Below are positions 40,201 through 55,200 of a stretch of DNA of 64,000 nucleotides, piece after piece. The stretch comes from Gordionus sp. m RMFG-2023 (lineage: Eukaryota; Nematomorpha; Gordioida; Chordodea; Parachordodidae): positions 87,893,561 through 87,957,560 of the forward strand of contig NC_088775.1 in the NCBI RefSeq assembly GCF_954871325.1, read 5' to 3'. Under the pieces are notes generated by a model. The model was not told the origin of the DNA, made no database searches, and saw nothing but the letters and a program-made list of their open reading frames with translations. The position numbers were made by a program, and so were the translations under genes. The number at the start of each line of letters is the position of its first letter. Within the stretch, counting starts at the first letter, position 1.

Positions 40201-43200
40201 ACCCCATGAATTTCAGACAATTTTTTTTTTCCGCGAAATTTTAAATTTAATTTAATTTATATTAAATTTTCCATATAATTTTTTTAAATATAAATTATTA
40301 AATGACTCAATGGTTAACAGCCAAAATTGTATAACCTATTTCATAAGATAGGTATTCCAAACATGATAGATTTCCGGTAAAATCCGATTATTTAAAATTT
40401 AATTAAAACACGCTCAAAAAAAAATGATTTAAAGTTGTAAAAATAACCCATTGCCCGAAAGAAACTCATTGACGCTAACATATACAATATGACTTCTTCT
40501 TCTTCTCCGTTTTATGGCGATTTCCAGGTTTACCCGGGTAGGCCGGTTTTCCCTCCGATTTTTCTTTTCCATTTTTGACGGTCCTGAGCATCAATATTTG
40601 TAAGATTCGTGCTTCTCATATCCGCCGCTATGATTATATAACATAAACGATTCTGGACAAATACAGCAAGATAGAAATCTTGAAATCCCTATTTCCCAAT
40701 CTCATAGGATTTTCCATCCTATAGGCTTAGCATTCTTTTCGTGAAAGGAAAATAGGCAAAAGTTAGATCATTTCTCTAATCGAAAAACCAAAATTGTTTT
40801 AAGTCGTCTATAGGAGGAATAATACTAATTCATCAGTAGAAATCGAATTAATTTGCCTTAAGTAAAAGTCTTTATGGAGCTACCTAGAAATTTTCCCTGA
40901 TTTGGCAGCCGTCTTCTTTAAAGAATTTTTTTTTTGCCAAATCCCCCAATATATTGTTTAGGTGGAGCAGATAATTGGTACGAATATGTAATTTAGCTAA
41001 TCAGCGGTGTTTTCGGAAGAGTGGATCTGAAGACCTCAAATATAATTTATGGCGGCAAAACCTATCTAATAGTGCTTCCCCCCACTCCCCTTCTATAGGG
41101 AAATCCTGGATTGTACCTACGTAATATACTAAGCTAAATCGCACCAAGCTTTGAATATTCACACATCTTTTCTTACTGTTAATAAATATTAATTAATTAA
41201 AATGAATTTTAAAGAGAACATTCTGCGAAGGGAATTTGATTTTTAACGAATTGTTTTTTTTGCTTCTTTGAAATTCCAGAATCTGGGAGTGGGATATATT
41301 TAGACTAATAAAAAAAGGCATATGTATTTAAGTTTTAAGAAGAAAGAAGAAAATAAATTAGGCGAAGGAATTAATGGAATGCGAGAGATCTTGAAAAATT
41401 TATTTTTAAAAAATTGTGCGAGTTAGCTCAAAAAATGTAATGGCCTTGATGTTGGATGACAATAAAGCAGATATAGTTAAGCGATGTATGCTATCCCGGA
41501 AGTTCATCAAAAGATGAAAACAAATTGACTTATTTTGGAAGAATTAATTTTTCAAAGAATAATACTTCGATAGGTTTCTACCACTCAATATGATAGAACT
41601 GAGAATACGCTTAAGAGTTCATTAAATTGTAAATAATATCTTAAAGAGTGGGAAAAGATTTGAAGCACCCGGTAATTAGAATCGGGTATTATTTTATCTT
41701 TTTTTTTTACTATGGATTATAAATATGTTAAAAATGTGATTGACATAAAATTCGTACAAAAAAAAAGTAAGTAATTAATCGGCCCGGCCTGGCTTTTCCT
41801 AAATTTTTTGTGGGCTGGGCCGGGCAGGATAGTTTGTGCAAAAATTCTTAACGAGCCAAAGAGGGCCAGGTTTTGTAGACCTATAATTAGTATTTTGCTA
41901 CCACCAGGGATGTTAGGGAGGAGAATGCAGACTCATGTTCAAAGTATGCCCCTAAAAATCTCGTTCTTATGATTGAAAAGAAAATTGTAATCTTTAGTAA
42001 TGATCTATTTTTTTAGACTAATGAAATTTAGTCAATTTAATAAATTGCAATAAGTTGGTATCACATGATCTATAAAATCTGGCCTATTAAATGATATCTG
42101 ACAGGTGAGGCTAATCATAAGATTTTTTTATTAACGTTCTCCTACATTGATATGCATTTGTATCCTTTTTATACATAAGTTTTTATTGCTAAAAGAACCA
42201 TTCTACGGGTTAAAAATTTTTATTTACCTTATACACCCTATTTTTTTTCTTTTGGAGGGGGAGGGGGGGGGCTAAGTTCTAGTAGGATTATCTATAAGTT
42301 TAAAAAAATAATTATTATTTCTTTTTTTTTTGCAATCGGTTGTCAAATGTGAAAAGGATTCGATTAGTTTGATAATCCTACAAAGCCCGATTCGGGTCGA
42401 TTTTTGAAAAACTGACCGAAATAATATCGTGTAAGCCTTAGTTTTGCTCATAAATGGCAGATGCCAAATCTTAAGGCTTAATCCAGTTGTTTGTTTATAA
42501 AATTTTTATAATATGTGTGCGATGATTTTTTTTTATAAGCATCAATCGTTTTTCATTGTGGCCTTTGTTTTTCAAATTCGTTTTTTAAAATTATTAACTC
42601 GTAATAATATTTAAAAATGTTAGCTAAAAAAAATATTTTGAGCCCCCCCCCCCCACCCTCTGAGGCTTAGTGTTGTTAAAATGTCGGGTCGATTTTTGAA
42701 AAAGGGCCCGATTAAGATTATAACCAAAATAATATTGTGTAAGCTTTGGTCATTTTGCTCATAGATGGCATAAAAGGTTTGGGATTCCACTTGCCAAAAT
42801 CTTGAGGCTTCTAAAATATTAATCGGATCGTTTTTAAAAAAACTACCCAAATCGGACCTTTTAAACAAAACTATACTTGGGATGTTGTTCAGCTAGATTT
42901 TTTTTTATCAGCTCATCAGATGATAAAATATAAAAAAAAAAATTTTTCGGAGGCCGTTATTGCTATTTTTTTTATTTTTATCACTTGAACATATTAAAAA
43001 GACGAGGCTAAAATAAAATATACAGTTTAAAATTCAAAAACGAATACGAATTGGAGAATGAATAATTTATTCGTATTCAATTCCTTTTTTTTTGTGATAC
43101 TAATTTGTAAGATGAAGCTGTCATGTTGATGTTATTGATTGGACAAAAAAAAGCCGAATTTCTTATGGGAAGTTCGTAACGAAGACGATTTCAACGGCAT

Positions 43201-46200
43201 CTATGCGGGCTGTTTTATTTCTAAGAAGCCGCCATAGAAGTTCGTAACCCTAACCCCCCCCCCCTCCCGATTACTAAACCCGAGTGTTAAGGGTGATTGA
43301 AAGTACATGAGCAATAATATACGAAATTATGGAATAGTTTTACATGGAAAATGGTATTCGTTATTGTATTATTGGCGATTTGAAATTCACTTGAAATAAA
43401 AAAAAGAGAGCTAATCGAAATAATTTAGATTTTTAAATTAAAAATAAAACACCTTTATGAAAGTTAAACTAAACCAATCGATTTGAGCCGATTTTTAAAG
43501 ACGGTAAACTCAATATTTTAGCTTCGAAAAAGATAGCCCTAAACCTCGATATTTCGTTAATATGTGTATAAACTAGTGCTTTGCATCGGGCCTCGAACCC
43601 GACGGGTACGGGCCGGGCCTTATTTGCAGATTTCTAGTATAAACACCGCCTGTGTAAAAAACCTTTTGGCTTTGGTAATATATATTTTCTGGATAAAATA
43701 TTGAGTTGCCGTTTTTAAAATCAAATCGAAGTAACAAATAACTATTTTTCAGAGTTTGATATAAAAAATTAATCTTCAAATAATTTTCGAGCAATTTGTT
43801 ATTTTAGGCTGCATTCAAAGTGGAGACGGATCCGTTTTTATTACATCCGTTGAGTCAAAAGTCAATCTCATTAAAAATGATATGTATGTTCATAGTGCTT
43901 CCGTTCCGATACCTTCCGTCTTAAAAACGGATCCGGCAAATTTTGAAGTCAATTTGACTTTTTGATTCTGCAAATTTTATAGAGCCCGTTACTTATAATT
44001 TTTTAAAAATGAAAATCAATATATATATATTATTTTGCAGCCTTAATCTTGAAAGATTATTTATGCATGAAAAATTACAAAAAATTTATGCTTTATATAA
44101 AATATTTTTTTTTTTGAGGTAAAATTTGATTAAAATTTCTTTTCTTTTTAATAAAAATCAGAGACCTGCAGCGGTACAATTTGCAAGGCTCGGTCCGGAT
44201 TTAAAAAAAAAAACATTTTTCAGGGCCGGCCTGGATTTTTTTTAAAACATATTATATTTATTTTTGATTTTTATAGCTAATAATGGCAATTTCAAATATT
44301 TGGCTTTAATATATAAGGCCCGGCCCTGGGGTAAAAATACGGCTCGGCCCATGTACCCGAGCCTACGGGTCTCTAATAAAAAATCTTTCAAAAATTTTTA
44401 CTCACTAAAAACAAATTGAATGATCAATCAATCTACTTACTATTCATAATTGTACCAATCAGAAAATAGTAAATTCGATTTATTCAAACGAATAGAATAC
44501 GAATAATTCGTTGATTCGTATTTCCCTTTTTTCGGGCGTATATATTTTTTTGTAAATTTGTTTTTCACACTTGTGAGAAATTTCTCAGGAGATATAAGTA
44601 AGTAACTGGGGAAAAAACAAATATATATATCTTAAAAATCTACCAAAAATATATTAATTTTAAAGCAAAATATATGATTATTATTATTTTTTACTTTACT
44701 TTACTCGTCCTAACTAAAGCATACATTTCCTAAGGGAAGTAATAACATTTTAAGATAATGACGGTCCAATAGTGTTGTTTAAACAGCACCCAATATTTTT
44801 TAGCCAACACAAGCCTCTGTTAATAGATAGATATTCAACTTCAAACCTTTCACTTATCTTCTTCGGAGCAAAAATCTCCAGGCACGTGTAATTTTTTTTT
44901 TTTGGCTTTAAAATATAGGGTTTTGCACGTTTTTAAAAATCGAGCAAAAAGAAGCCAAGGATATATACATTAATAATTTATTGCCTCACTAAGATTAAAA
45001 AAAATAAAACTTTAAATCATCTTTGGACGCAAGGTATGTTTACACATCCAGTGTTGTTTAACTACTCGATTTTTTTTAAAAAAAAGGTTAAAGCTTAAAT
45101 TTTTTTTTATCATACATAGATAGTATATAAAAATTCGAACATCTATTAGCAAAATCTAGAGGCTTAGGCAATATTTTTCTCGTTAAAATATGACACTAAC
45201 TCATCATCATCATCACACATAAAATTATACATACATATTGAGGTCCTTGCAAACGAGCAGTTAATTCGCTTTAGGGTTTAGGTAAATTAGGGGTTTTTTT
45301 AAAAAAAGAGTTGCCGAATTTATTTTTTCTCCTGTTCGCCTAAATTTATTAGCAACGGTTCGGTGCAACATAAAACCATACATTGCGTATTATACCTATA
45401 AAATGACATATGTTGTCAAGAGAATTTGCATAAGTAAAATCAGAGATAAGGAATATTCAATTAAAAGTTTTTTTTAACTGGACGAAATATATTTAGAATC
45501 AAACAAGCGAAAATAAAGAGTAGGATTAAAGGTTAGAGAGATTTTAGGTTGGGGTTATTTAAAGGTTTAAGAGATTTGGGGTAGAGTTTAATAAAAACTA
45601 ATCCTTTTTATTAATAACCCGTCAAAATCTGACAGGTCATGTGATTAAGAGACGAATCCACTGTTGTAATCCTTGATCAAGCATATTGTAAATAGTTTCT
45701 CAACATATACAATTTAAATAAATGAATTAAAACGAATGCAATATAATTTTGACCCGGTTAAGGTCACTAAAATCTCCCTTTAACTTCTAAATTAGCGCGA
45801 ATAAACAAGAATTTCTTCTAGCCCAATTTGCGCTGACAATTCTCTTTCAATGGACATCAATAAAAATGACTCCAATTTATCTTGTCGGATACAAAGTTTT
45901 TCATAATTTACTCGCGTAAATTGATATCTCTAAAATATATTCATAGGCAAAAAAAAGAGATGTTGGTGTATGCAGTTGCGCGTCTTTATTGCGGGAAACA
46001 GGTTCGAATCTGGCTGATGCAAAAAATTTTTTTTATTTTCTGGGGTCAAATTTCGCCCTAAATTCGATTTGAACTTTGACCCGATTTTGGGGGTCGGCCG
46101 GATGGATAGATCGAAAATTTAACATTAGGGGTATAGTCTCCTTAGTTTCTATAACATTAAGATGATATGAAAGTTGATAGAAAAAATAAAATTAACATTA

Positions 46201-49200
46201 AGATGAGTTTACTTCTTGATTATGGAGATTATACATTAATTTCATAGATTCTCCAGCCCTTGACTTATACGGATAATATCAGTATTTTAACTAAGCTCGA
46301 CTATTAAATCCTTTTTTTTAAAAAATAGTTACAAATAGAGGCAATTCAGGTCGTAATTTGACGCTGGATATTATTTAACGGATTGATATTTCGCATATAA
46401 ACTCTTTACCGTTCGGTTAAACTGTTTATAATTTTATCAAATATAGGGGGGGGGGAGGGTAAAATATTTTAAACCTTAAAAAGACAAATCAGATCTCGCG
46501 GACATTTAATTCTTGCATTCGTCCCCATATATCCGTTTCTTCTTATTCTTTGGGGCATTTATTTTATGCCCAGATGCTATATCTGGCATCTTTTAAATAA
46601 AGCTTTTTATTTAAATTTGTAGCCATTTTTATAAGTTTAAATTATTCGTTAATAAGGAAAATACGTTTGTGCGTAATATTTTTCTGAATAAAAAATTGAG
46701 CTAACAATACTAATGAGACTTCACATCTTCAATTATATTCCAAGCTGGTTAGTATAGTCCTTTAGATTTGCTAAATTTTTTAACAAAAGTTTGGAAGTTC
46801 AAATTGTAACGAGAATTCCACCAATCACGGAAAACCCCAAGACGCATATGGTGCCCCCCTCCCCCCATTTTTTTTTCTTCTCTTCTTTTTTGCTTTAAAC
46901 ATATTTCCTTTTTTTTTTGTTTTTTGCGAAAGAAAGAAATCTAATAGATTATATTACACAATAAAAAAATATTAAAAAAAATAACATTTTATTTTTGATA
47001 ACGGAAAACAGTGTGCGCTGCTGTTACTTGGAAAAATAATAAAAAAATACAAAGATCAAGTGAAAAAGAAAGATTTCTAATTTAAGAAATATCTTTTCGA
47101 AACATTGTATTATATTAAAAGTTAAGTTTTTAAATTTATTCGCGAAATTGAATTTTGAAGATTTTTCGATTAAATAACTTTTGTTTGCGTATCGATTTTA
47201 AAGTAAGAATATCTTTTTTTCATTTCACTCTTTCGCTTCCCTAATATTTTTTTAGAAAAGATTGTTACCAGCAGTTTTTTTTTAATATTCAGTTGTTATT
47301 TTATTTTTTAAATAGGCGATGGATTTAACACATGTTTTTATTTTTCTTTCAAAAAAAAAAATGATAATTATATTTTTGTTTAAATATAGGAAATCGGAAT
47401 AATAAATCTTTATCTAATCATGTGATATAAAGGCGTTTAATCGCAAGAGAACGACGATACGCTAAACACAATTTTTTTTACCCGATGAAAATAGTCAAAA
47501 AAAATAGGCAAAACCTTATTAAAAATCGTTTACTTTTTTTCCCCCTGATTGAGAATTATAGCTTTCCAGGAATATCGCCGAGTCGTTTGATCGATGTTTC
47601 TAAATCTAAATTGGCGTTTAGTAACAGATTTTTTTCTCCAAGACTACATACTTCTTTACATTCCATAAGTATTTTTTTTAAAATCATATGAGGCTGCAAA
47701 GAAGTATTGAATCTTGAGAGATACATCTTTTTTTTCTTATAGGTGTTCTTAACGCTCAGCCGTGGATCACGTGATAGAATGGCAGAATTTTTCACTTCCG
47801 AGTTTTATCTTTAAAAATAAAACAATTTTTAAAATAATTGGGACAAATTTCCGTTTTCTTTCTTTCTTTATATAAAAATTAAAAAAATAAAACGGGTTAA
47901 AAAAAAATATTACCTTAAAATTGTTTATAATTTTTGTCATTATTTTTATTCCGAATTAATAATTTTTCATTTCAAAATAACTTATTCCGAAAAAGAAATT
48001 TTATAAAAAAATATAAGCTTGTGGCGCCATGAATGAAAAGACAAAAATAGAACAAATTTGGGATTTAATAAAAAACAAATTATTTTTTTAAAAAAATAAC
48101 ATACTTTGTTATAAATTTTCTTCAATTGCAATGAGTCCATTTTTCCCATAAAGAATTTCCAAGTTTACTAACTTTCCAAAGTTTTTCGATATTGTTTTAA
48201 AAAGAATTTATAAACATTACATTACTTTAATATAATAAAAAAAATAAAATTATAACACCCCCCCCTTCTTTTTTTTGATTTATATTTTTAAATAAAGAAA
48301 AGATAGGATTTTTTTTCTGTGAAATTTTTAAATATTTTTAAAAAAACTAATATTAAATAAAAAACACATTTTGTTTTTTTTTATATACATATAAGAAGAT
48401 AAATAACATTTGTTTGTTTTTTTTTGCTTAAAAGAATGCCTTTTTTCGGTCTTTTAAAAAAAAATATGTTATAATTTATAGGATAATTATTTAACATATA
48501 TAATATAAAAAATAAAATAAATAATTATGTATATGGTTATTTATGGGATGGGGGAAATTTTTTCTACAATTCCTATAATTTAACGTGTGTGCTTTTTTTT
48601 TGCAACTTTATTATTATTACTGCTTATTGTGTGCTATTGCTTAAGCTCTTTATTTTATACCGTAAGTATTTGTTTTTTTCTCTTTAACCATAGCATAGCT
48701 ATTATACACAAACCAAATACTGAATTTTTTTTTTCGTAATCTTGAATTTTTTTTTAATAGTAAATATTTTAAAATTGCCATTGCCATGGTTAGAGTTAGG
48801 ATAGAGATTTATTATATTATTCTTAATAAAAAATTACTATTTTTGTTTACGTAAAATATAATAAAAGGGTGGAAAAACGGAGGAGCAAGAAAAAAAAACT
48901 TTAATAATACTTCATCTGTTCTTTTTTTTTTACCAAGCTTGAGCTTTCTTAAATAAAAAAAAAAGAAGAAAATCCCATATTTATAACGTTATTTTTTTTT
49001 TACGAAGATATAATATTTAATTTTGAATAAATAAGGGATTTTTTTTTAAAAACATGTTGGCTGTTATGCAACTACGAATTTTCTCAACGTTTAGATCTGA
49101 TTGTCGAAGGGCCGCGAAATAAATACATTTTATCTAGAAGTCCGTGGTAAAAAAGAGAGAGAAGCTTATATGAGTTGCGCGAAATTATCCAGGACTCTTT

Positions 49201-52200
49201 AGGGAGAATTTAGTTTTTTTAAAAAAAAATCAGACCGAATATGAGATTGATCAAGAACTTTAAGGATGAGGGTAATTCCTACCTTTGTTGACTTGCGCAA
49301 CAAATTTAAAACCATACCCACTTAAAAATTGAGACCATATTGAGTTAAATTGGTTCCCATCATATTCTAAATGAATTATTAATATTCTAAAAAAAATATA
49401 TAAATATCTAAATTGAAAATAAGTAATATTGTGTAGTCAATTTTTTAAAAAATATTACCCTACTTTGCTAGTGTTGTTAAAAAGCCCTATTTGGGTCGAT
49501 TTTTAAAACGGCCCGATTAAGTATGTATGCACTGAGATTTGGCAAATAGATGCCCAAGCATTTATGCTAGCTATGTGCGAATAGGCTTACATATAGTTAT
49601 TGGTTATGAATCGGGCTTTTAAATAACACTACGACTTTCATCAATATTCGACCCCATCTCATTTTTAAAAATAATGACCAACACTCAAAAAAACTTTCAG
49701 TATTATGTGAACAAAATTTAAATATTAATTATTTAAAATATATAACTAATGATCGTCCTAACTTATGCTAAAATATCCATTGTTTTCGCCGCAGCTAAAT
49801 TAAAATTGTGTTACAACTACTTTTTGTGTTTATAACTGCGGGATATTGGCACACATTCGGAGATACGGATTTCCAGATAAACTCAAAGAATCTCTCATTG
49901 TTTTAGGTCGCTAATTTCTAAACCTTCGTTTAAGTAAACCTCTAATGCTTTCACTTGGGATCTGCTGTATGCTAACCTATTGATAGTAGGATCCTATGAA
50001 AAGGAGATTCTTTGATTTACTTAACTCTCCAATAAATGAATTGATAGTATCATTACTTAGTTGACGGTGTTTTGATATTTAACAATAATTATTGTATTAT
50101 TTATAAATAAAACAGTCCTTTTGCACTCACGCAACCCAGGCGCGTAGCCATGAATTTTCTACAAGGAAAAGGGGTGGGAATAATTTTTTTCATTTATTAA
50201 CATAATCTCGAGATTTAGGCGACATTTTTTTTTGGGTAAAATATTGAGTTAGTCGTTTTTAAAAATCGGCTTAAATCGAATCGCTTAAAACAACAAAATG
50301 ACAGTTTCGAATTACAAATAAATATTAGAAAATACAAAATATTTTTGGACGAATAATCTCAATGTATATTAAGTAAATTAGAGTCCATGCAATCGATTTT
50401 AAGATAGTGTTTTATTCTCCGTAATGAAGAAAGGATCCTCATTTTATTGTTGCCAAAGTATATAGTAATTTTAATATATTTTGGAAAAAATACCTCCAAA
50501 ATATATTTTTAAAGTAAACAATGATTTAATTGCATTTCTTGGAGGATTATCTACTTAAAATTAATATTTCATACCAAGATTTAAATTCTGGTATTAATAG
50601 GCCCTCAGATATACTTATATATCCTCTGAATGAAATTTTGCGAAATATATAATTTTTCAATATCAGGATTTAGTGTATCCTTAGAACGATTTATAGGTAA
50701 ATTTGGAAGAGCCATTTGATGAAGTGTTACAGGCGTTAATCACTTCGAAGCCCTCATTGAGATAGTTTATATAGCCAGTCTAGAAAAAATCAAAAGGCTT
50801 TGGTTCAAATAGCATCTGAATTGGGCATTCAGTTGCCGAAGATTGGAAGGGTCGATCGGTGTTTAGCCGTTTTCGCACTGTTAGTTAAGGCAGTTTGAAA
50901 TAACTATGAGGCTCTCTATACGTATTTCAAAAATTTAGCTAATTCTATCAACAATGCAAAATCTAACGGGCTGTCCAACCAATTAGGAAGTGGTGAATTC
51001 TTATTTAGATTTCAGCTTGATGTATGATGTTCTATTTAAATTTTACAATCTGTCTTTAAGGGTGATTCTTTTTTAAAAATCATTTAAGGATATCCTAGTA
51101 CGTTCTAAATCTCTCTTGTAATTTCTAAATGAATGTTTGTTTAATATTTCTAAATGTGAACATATGAAAATAGATCATGAAGTTATAGAAATATAAATTT
51201 GGATTAGTAATATCAGAGACCTGCAGAGGTACCACTTGCATGGTCCGGCCAGGATTTTTTTAAAATATATTATATTTATTTTTGATTTCTATAGCTAATA
51301 ATGGCGATTTCAAATATTTGGTTTTAAAGTATAAAGCCCGACCCGGATATTTAAAATAAATATTTCCAGGCCCAGCCCGGCCCTGGTATATTTAAAAAAA
51401 ATTAAAATACGGAGTAATATTGAAGAAAAACAGTTGACACTTTTTGGTATCAATACAATTCAATTAATTACTGCCTTTAATAGACAATATGCTAAAATAG
51501 ATTAATGGATGCTAATTCCAATAATTCTATTAATTAAAAGATGGCTATCTTATCTGATATGGAATATTTACGAAAAAGCATAACTGGCCAGCAGACACTC
51601 ACTAATTATGGGGAAATTATAGAAAATTAAACGACTTTGTTTCCGACTGAAGTTGATATGAATCTCACAATAAATGGGATGAGGGAATAATATATTGATG
51701 ATAATAATGAAAATAATAAATGTTCCCGTGATTTGAAAGAGTTTCTAAATTGTATTAACACAATTCCTTATAGTACCGCTCTGAATGTGAGCGCGGCTTT
51801 CACCTTGTGAATTATCATTATGACGAATTTGCTTTCATTATGATAAATCATATATCCAGTAATGATGATAAACTTTAACCGGCATTCTCTCATTCAGTAG
51901 AATTCTTCTCCATATTTAAAAATGGCTGACAAGTCAACGATAACCAGCGTCCGAATTATTAAAAAGATTGAACAAGATTCGTTACCTCTTTTTTAAAAAA
52001 AATCTATTCTGATTTCTGCATGAATGCTATTATTCAACGTGTCCTTAAATCTGCTCAGATTCCATCGATCCTAAAACCTCTCAGTCTCTTCACATCTGAT
52101 GGAAAACGTTCGGAGGGCATAATCCAAATTCCTTAGAAGAGGGATCAATTCTTAATTTGGGACTATCCCTGTATTGATCCCTTAGCCCCCCCCCCCCACA

Positions 52201-55200
52201 CAAATCTTAACACAAATATCTTTGATCTCAAAGATCTGTCTAAAATGAATAAATATTTGGAAATACTTACTATTTTTATGCCTATAATCTCCTCTACATT
52301 AGCTACATTTGGCATAAGCTTTATTCCTCTTCAAAAAACCTGGTTCACGCATAACCCTAAAATACTGATGATCCGAGGGAAGGTTTTTTTTTATCTCAGA
52401 TAAAGGCTTTCTATTTACCATACAGATGCACAAATCGAATACATCAGCTTGAAGCCTCCTTCCCAAGGAACCAACTTAACTTTTATAAAAATCCTTTTTA
52501 CAGCATTCTAAAAAAATTACCTCATTTTTTTAAATACGATTTTTGAAATATATTTTAATTTATTTTTTATAAAACAATAGCTCTTTCGTATAATGTATTT
52601 TATATGAAATGCTTCGATATAAATTATAAATTATTTTTTTTAAAAAAATTGCCTCAAATTCCTAGAAAAAATAAAAATTTGATTCATTTTTTTGACCATT
52701 TTAATCGTAGCCTCCTCCCCCTACTTTTTTTTAGAGTAATGACGTGCCTCAGTTGATTTTAGGACTATAACACTGATACCCCTATAAATTTATTTTCCAT
52801 ACATCATTTTAGCGCCGTAAAGATAATCCTAAACAAGCTGGTTGACAAAACATGGGTTATCGACGAAAAAAAAGACGACGGTTACACGGCTCTTCATTTG
52901 GCAGCTCTCAATAATCACGTGGAGGTTTTGGATCTATTACTAGATCAGGTTTGAAAATTAAAAAAAGGAAAGTATAACATATACCTTAAAAGGTTACTAA
53001 AATTCCTATTTTTGACCTTGAAGTTAGATCCAGAGCCAGTGACGTCATTGGAGAGGGGGCGTAGGGGCTCGAGCTCCCTGAAAAGTTTGAAGAGTCTCTT
53101 GACTTTTTTTAGTGAATATTTATAAAAAAAGATAATTTTGAAAATAAAAGCTAGTGATGACAGCTATGCTCGTTCCTGTTCGGTCCCACCGAACTTGAAT
53201 CTGTCAAACTCTCCAAACCTGGCTTTGATTCTAGAATCTTCGTTCGTGTCGGACTCGTCACCGAAATTTGCTGTTAGAGTTTATAATTTTCTTTGACTCT
53301 CCTATAATTTTCCTCGGCCCGATATTTTGCTTTTAACTTTGATTTACGGATAGTACTAGGAATAAGATTTAGGATCGGACGCGGACCTATGGAAAAATGG
53401 TGGGATCAGATCTGCCGGACATTTTGTCTCAGATTAGGCTGCACCTGAAAAGATAGGCTTGATGCCGGAACTATAACATCACGTGCTTGTAATTTTTCTT
53501 AGCGCGTTTTATGCTTCATTAAACAACGGAATTTTATTTAACTATTAAAAATTGGAGAATCAGTAACGAAGAAGAAAAAAGGATTGATTTAGATAAATGG
53601 GTTAATTTTAAACTAGAAAAATATTTTAGGTTTATATAGTCACATTTAAAAAAAATGTTATCAGTATTTCTTCTAAATAGACGAACTTATGTTGATTAGT
53701 ATTATTATAGAGTACACGACACGCAAATCAAACATTTATAATTCTTTTAACTATAACAAAACCCAGGGTAAAGCTGACCCCAATGCCCGTAACGCGAACT
53801 TGCAAACCGCTCTTCATTTGGCCGTGGAGAGACAACACTTCGGGGCCGTTAAGCGGCTCCTAACACCTCGGGTTAAGGCGCACGTCGATCTAACTTCATC
53901 CCACTCCTCTAATGCCTATTATAACCGAGAAGATCATACGAATATCGGGAAAAATTTGGAAGTAAATGGGAAATATGACGACGTGTCTAGCAACGCGGAT
54001 ACGAGTAAAATTTGCTGCGCCGTGGAGGCTCAGGATAAAGATGGGGACACGGCGCTTCACGAAGCCGTGAGGCATCATACCCTGGCTCAGCTAAAACATT
54101 TGAGAGAACTCCAGGATATCGGAAAAGTTTCATTTCTTTCATTCATTATGTCATTGCAACTTGTACGTTTATGTTTGGACGTTTGTTAGAACACGATTAG
54201 AGTATTTTATGGAATTTACTTAAACATTTAAAGGCAAATAAATATGTAAGGAATATTATATTTTGATTTATTCTGTAATGTAATACTTTCTTTATTAAAT
54301 GATTCATGAGTGAGAGGAGATTTTTTATTAATTGCTGGGGGGTATGATTTATTTTCACGAGTACCAATCTTTTAATCCAATATAATCTTTTTTTCCATCC
54401 TTCACTCACGACTTATTAGTTATTAATAGGCGTCGGCCTAAACATCAACCAAAACTCGATTTCTAATATCCCCCTCAACCGAGCTAATTTAGCGAACCCC
54501 TCATCCCCAGCGAACGGTTCCGACACTGTCCCCATTAATCCCAATCCCTCCATCAGCAATGAAAATTCCCGCAACACCTTGAATATTCCAGGATCGGCTC
54601 CTCAATATTCCTCCTGCAACGGCAATGGCTCCAATCTCCTGAACATTAAAAAGAGCAGCGCGGCCATAGCCTGTTATTTGGTAAGCAAGGGTGGCCTGGC
54701 TGGGGCCTTATGTCTGGATATCAAGAATAAGAAAGGCCAAACCCCTCTAGACCTTTGCCCAGATCCTAACTTGACCAAGGCGCTCAAAAACTTTTACAGG
54801 ATGTACGTGAAAGAAAGGTTCGATTTATATTTATTTATTTGATAAATATGTTTAATTCATGTCTGCCAAGTAATCTTTCACAACTTTTCATCGAAACAAT
54901 AAAACTATTCGGCCGTGTCTTGGTTTATCTTGTTCCTAAATGGAAATCTGTTATCTGTTTAGCCATCTTATATAACTTCTCTAAACAAAATAAAAAAGAG
55001 ACAGGTTTAGAAAAAAGCAAAATCGGGTGATCTAAGATCAAAACCTGATTAAACTTGTGTAAACAGAAATAATTTTCAAAAATAAGACGAACCGCAGGAC
55101 AACGGATATTGATCATAGTTTACCTCTGACTTAAATACTTAGATTTATTTGAAAAAAATAGATTAATACTTTACCCGACAAAATTAAAAAAATCTTTAAA

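Noticed and set aside
45961-46020. tRNA-like stretch with a B-box GGTTCGAATCT
   Set aside because: The T-stem has mismatches, the acceptor ends do not pair, and the anticodon would be TTA in a poor stem. At most it is a relic of a tRNA-derived SINE.
47485-47795. Facing open frames in mib1 intron 12
   Set aside because: They overlap on opposite strands, have no domain and are not needed for the mib1 reading frame.
54430-54440. AG at 54428-54429 as acceptor of mib1 exon 15
   Set aside because: It would need a phase-1 partner; the AG at 54419 gives phase 0 and the conserved LLIGVGL segment.
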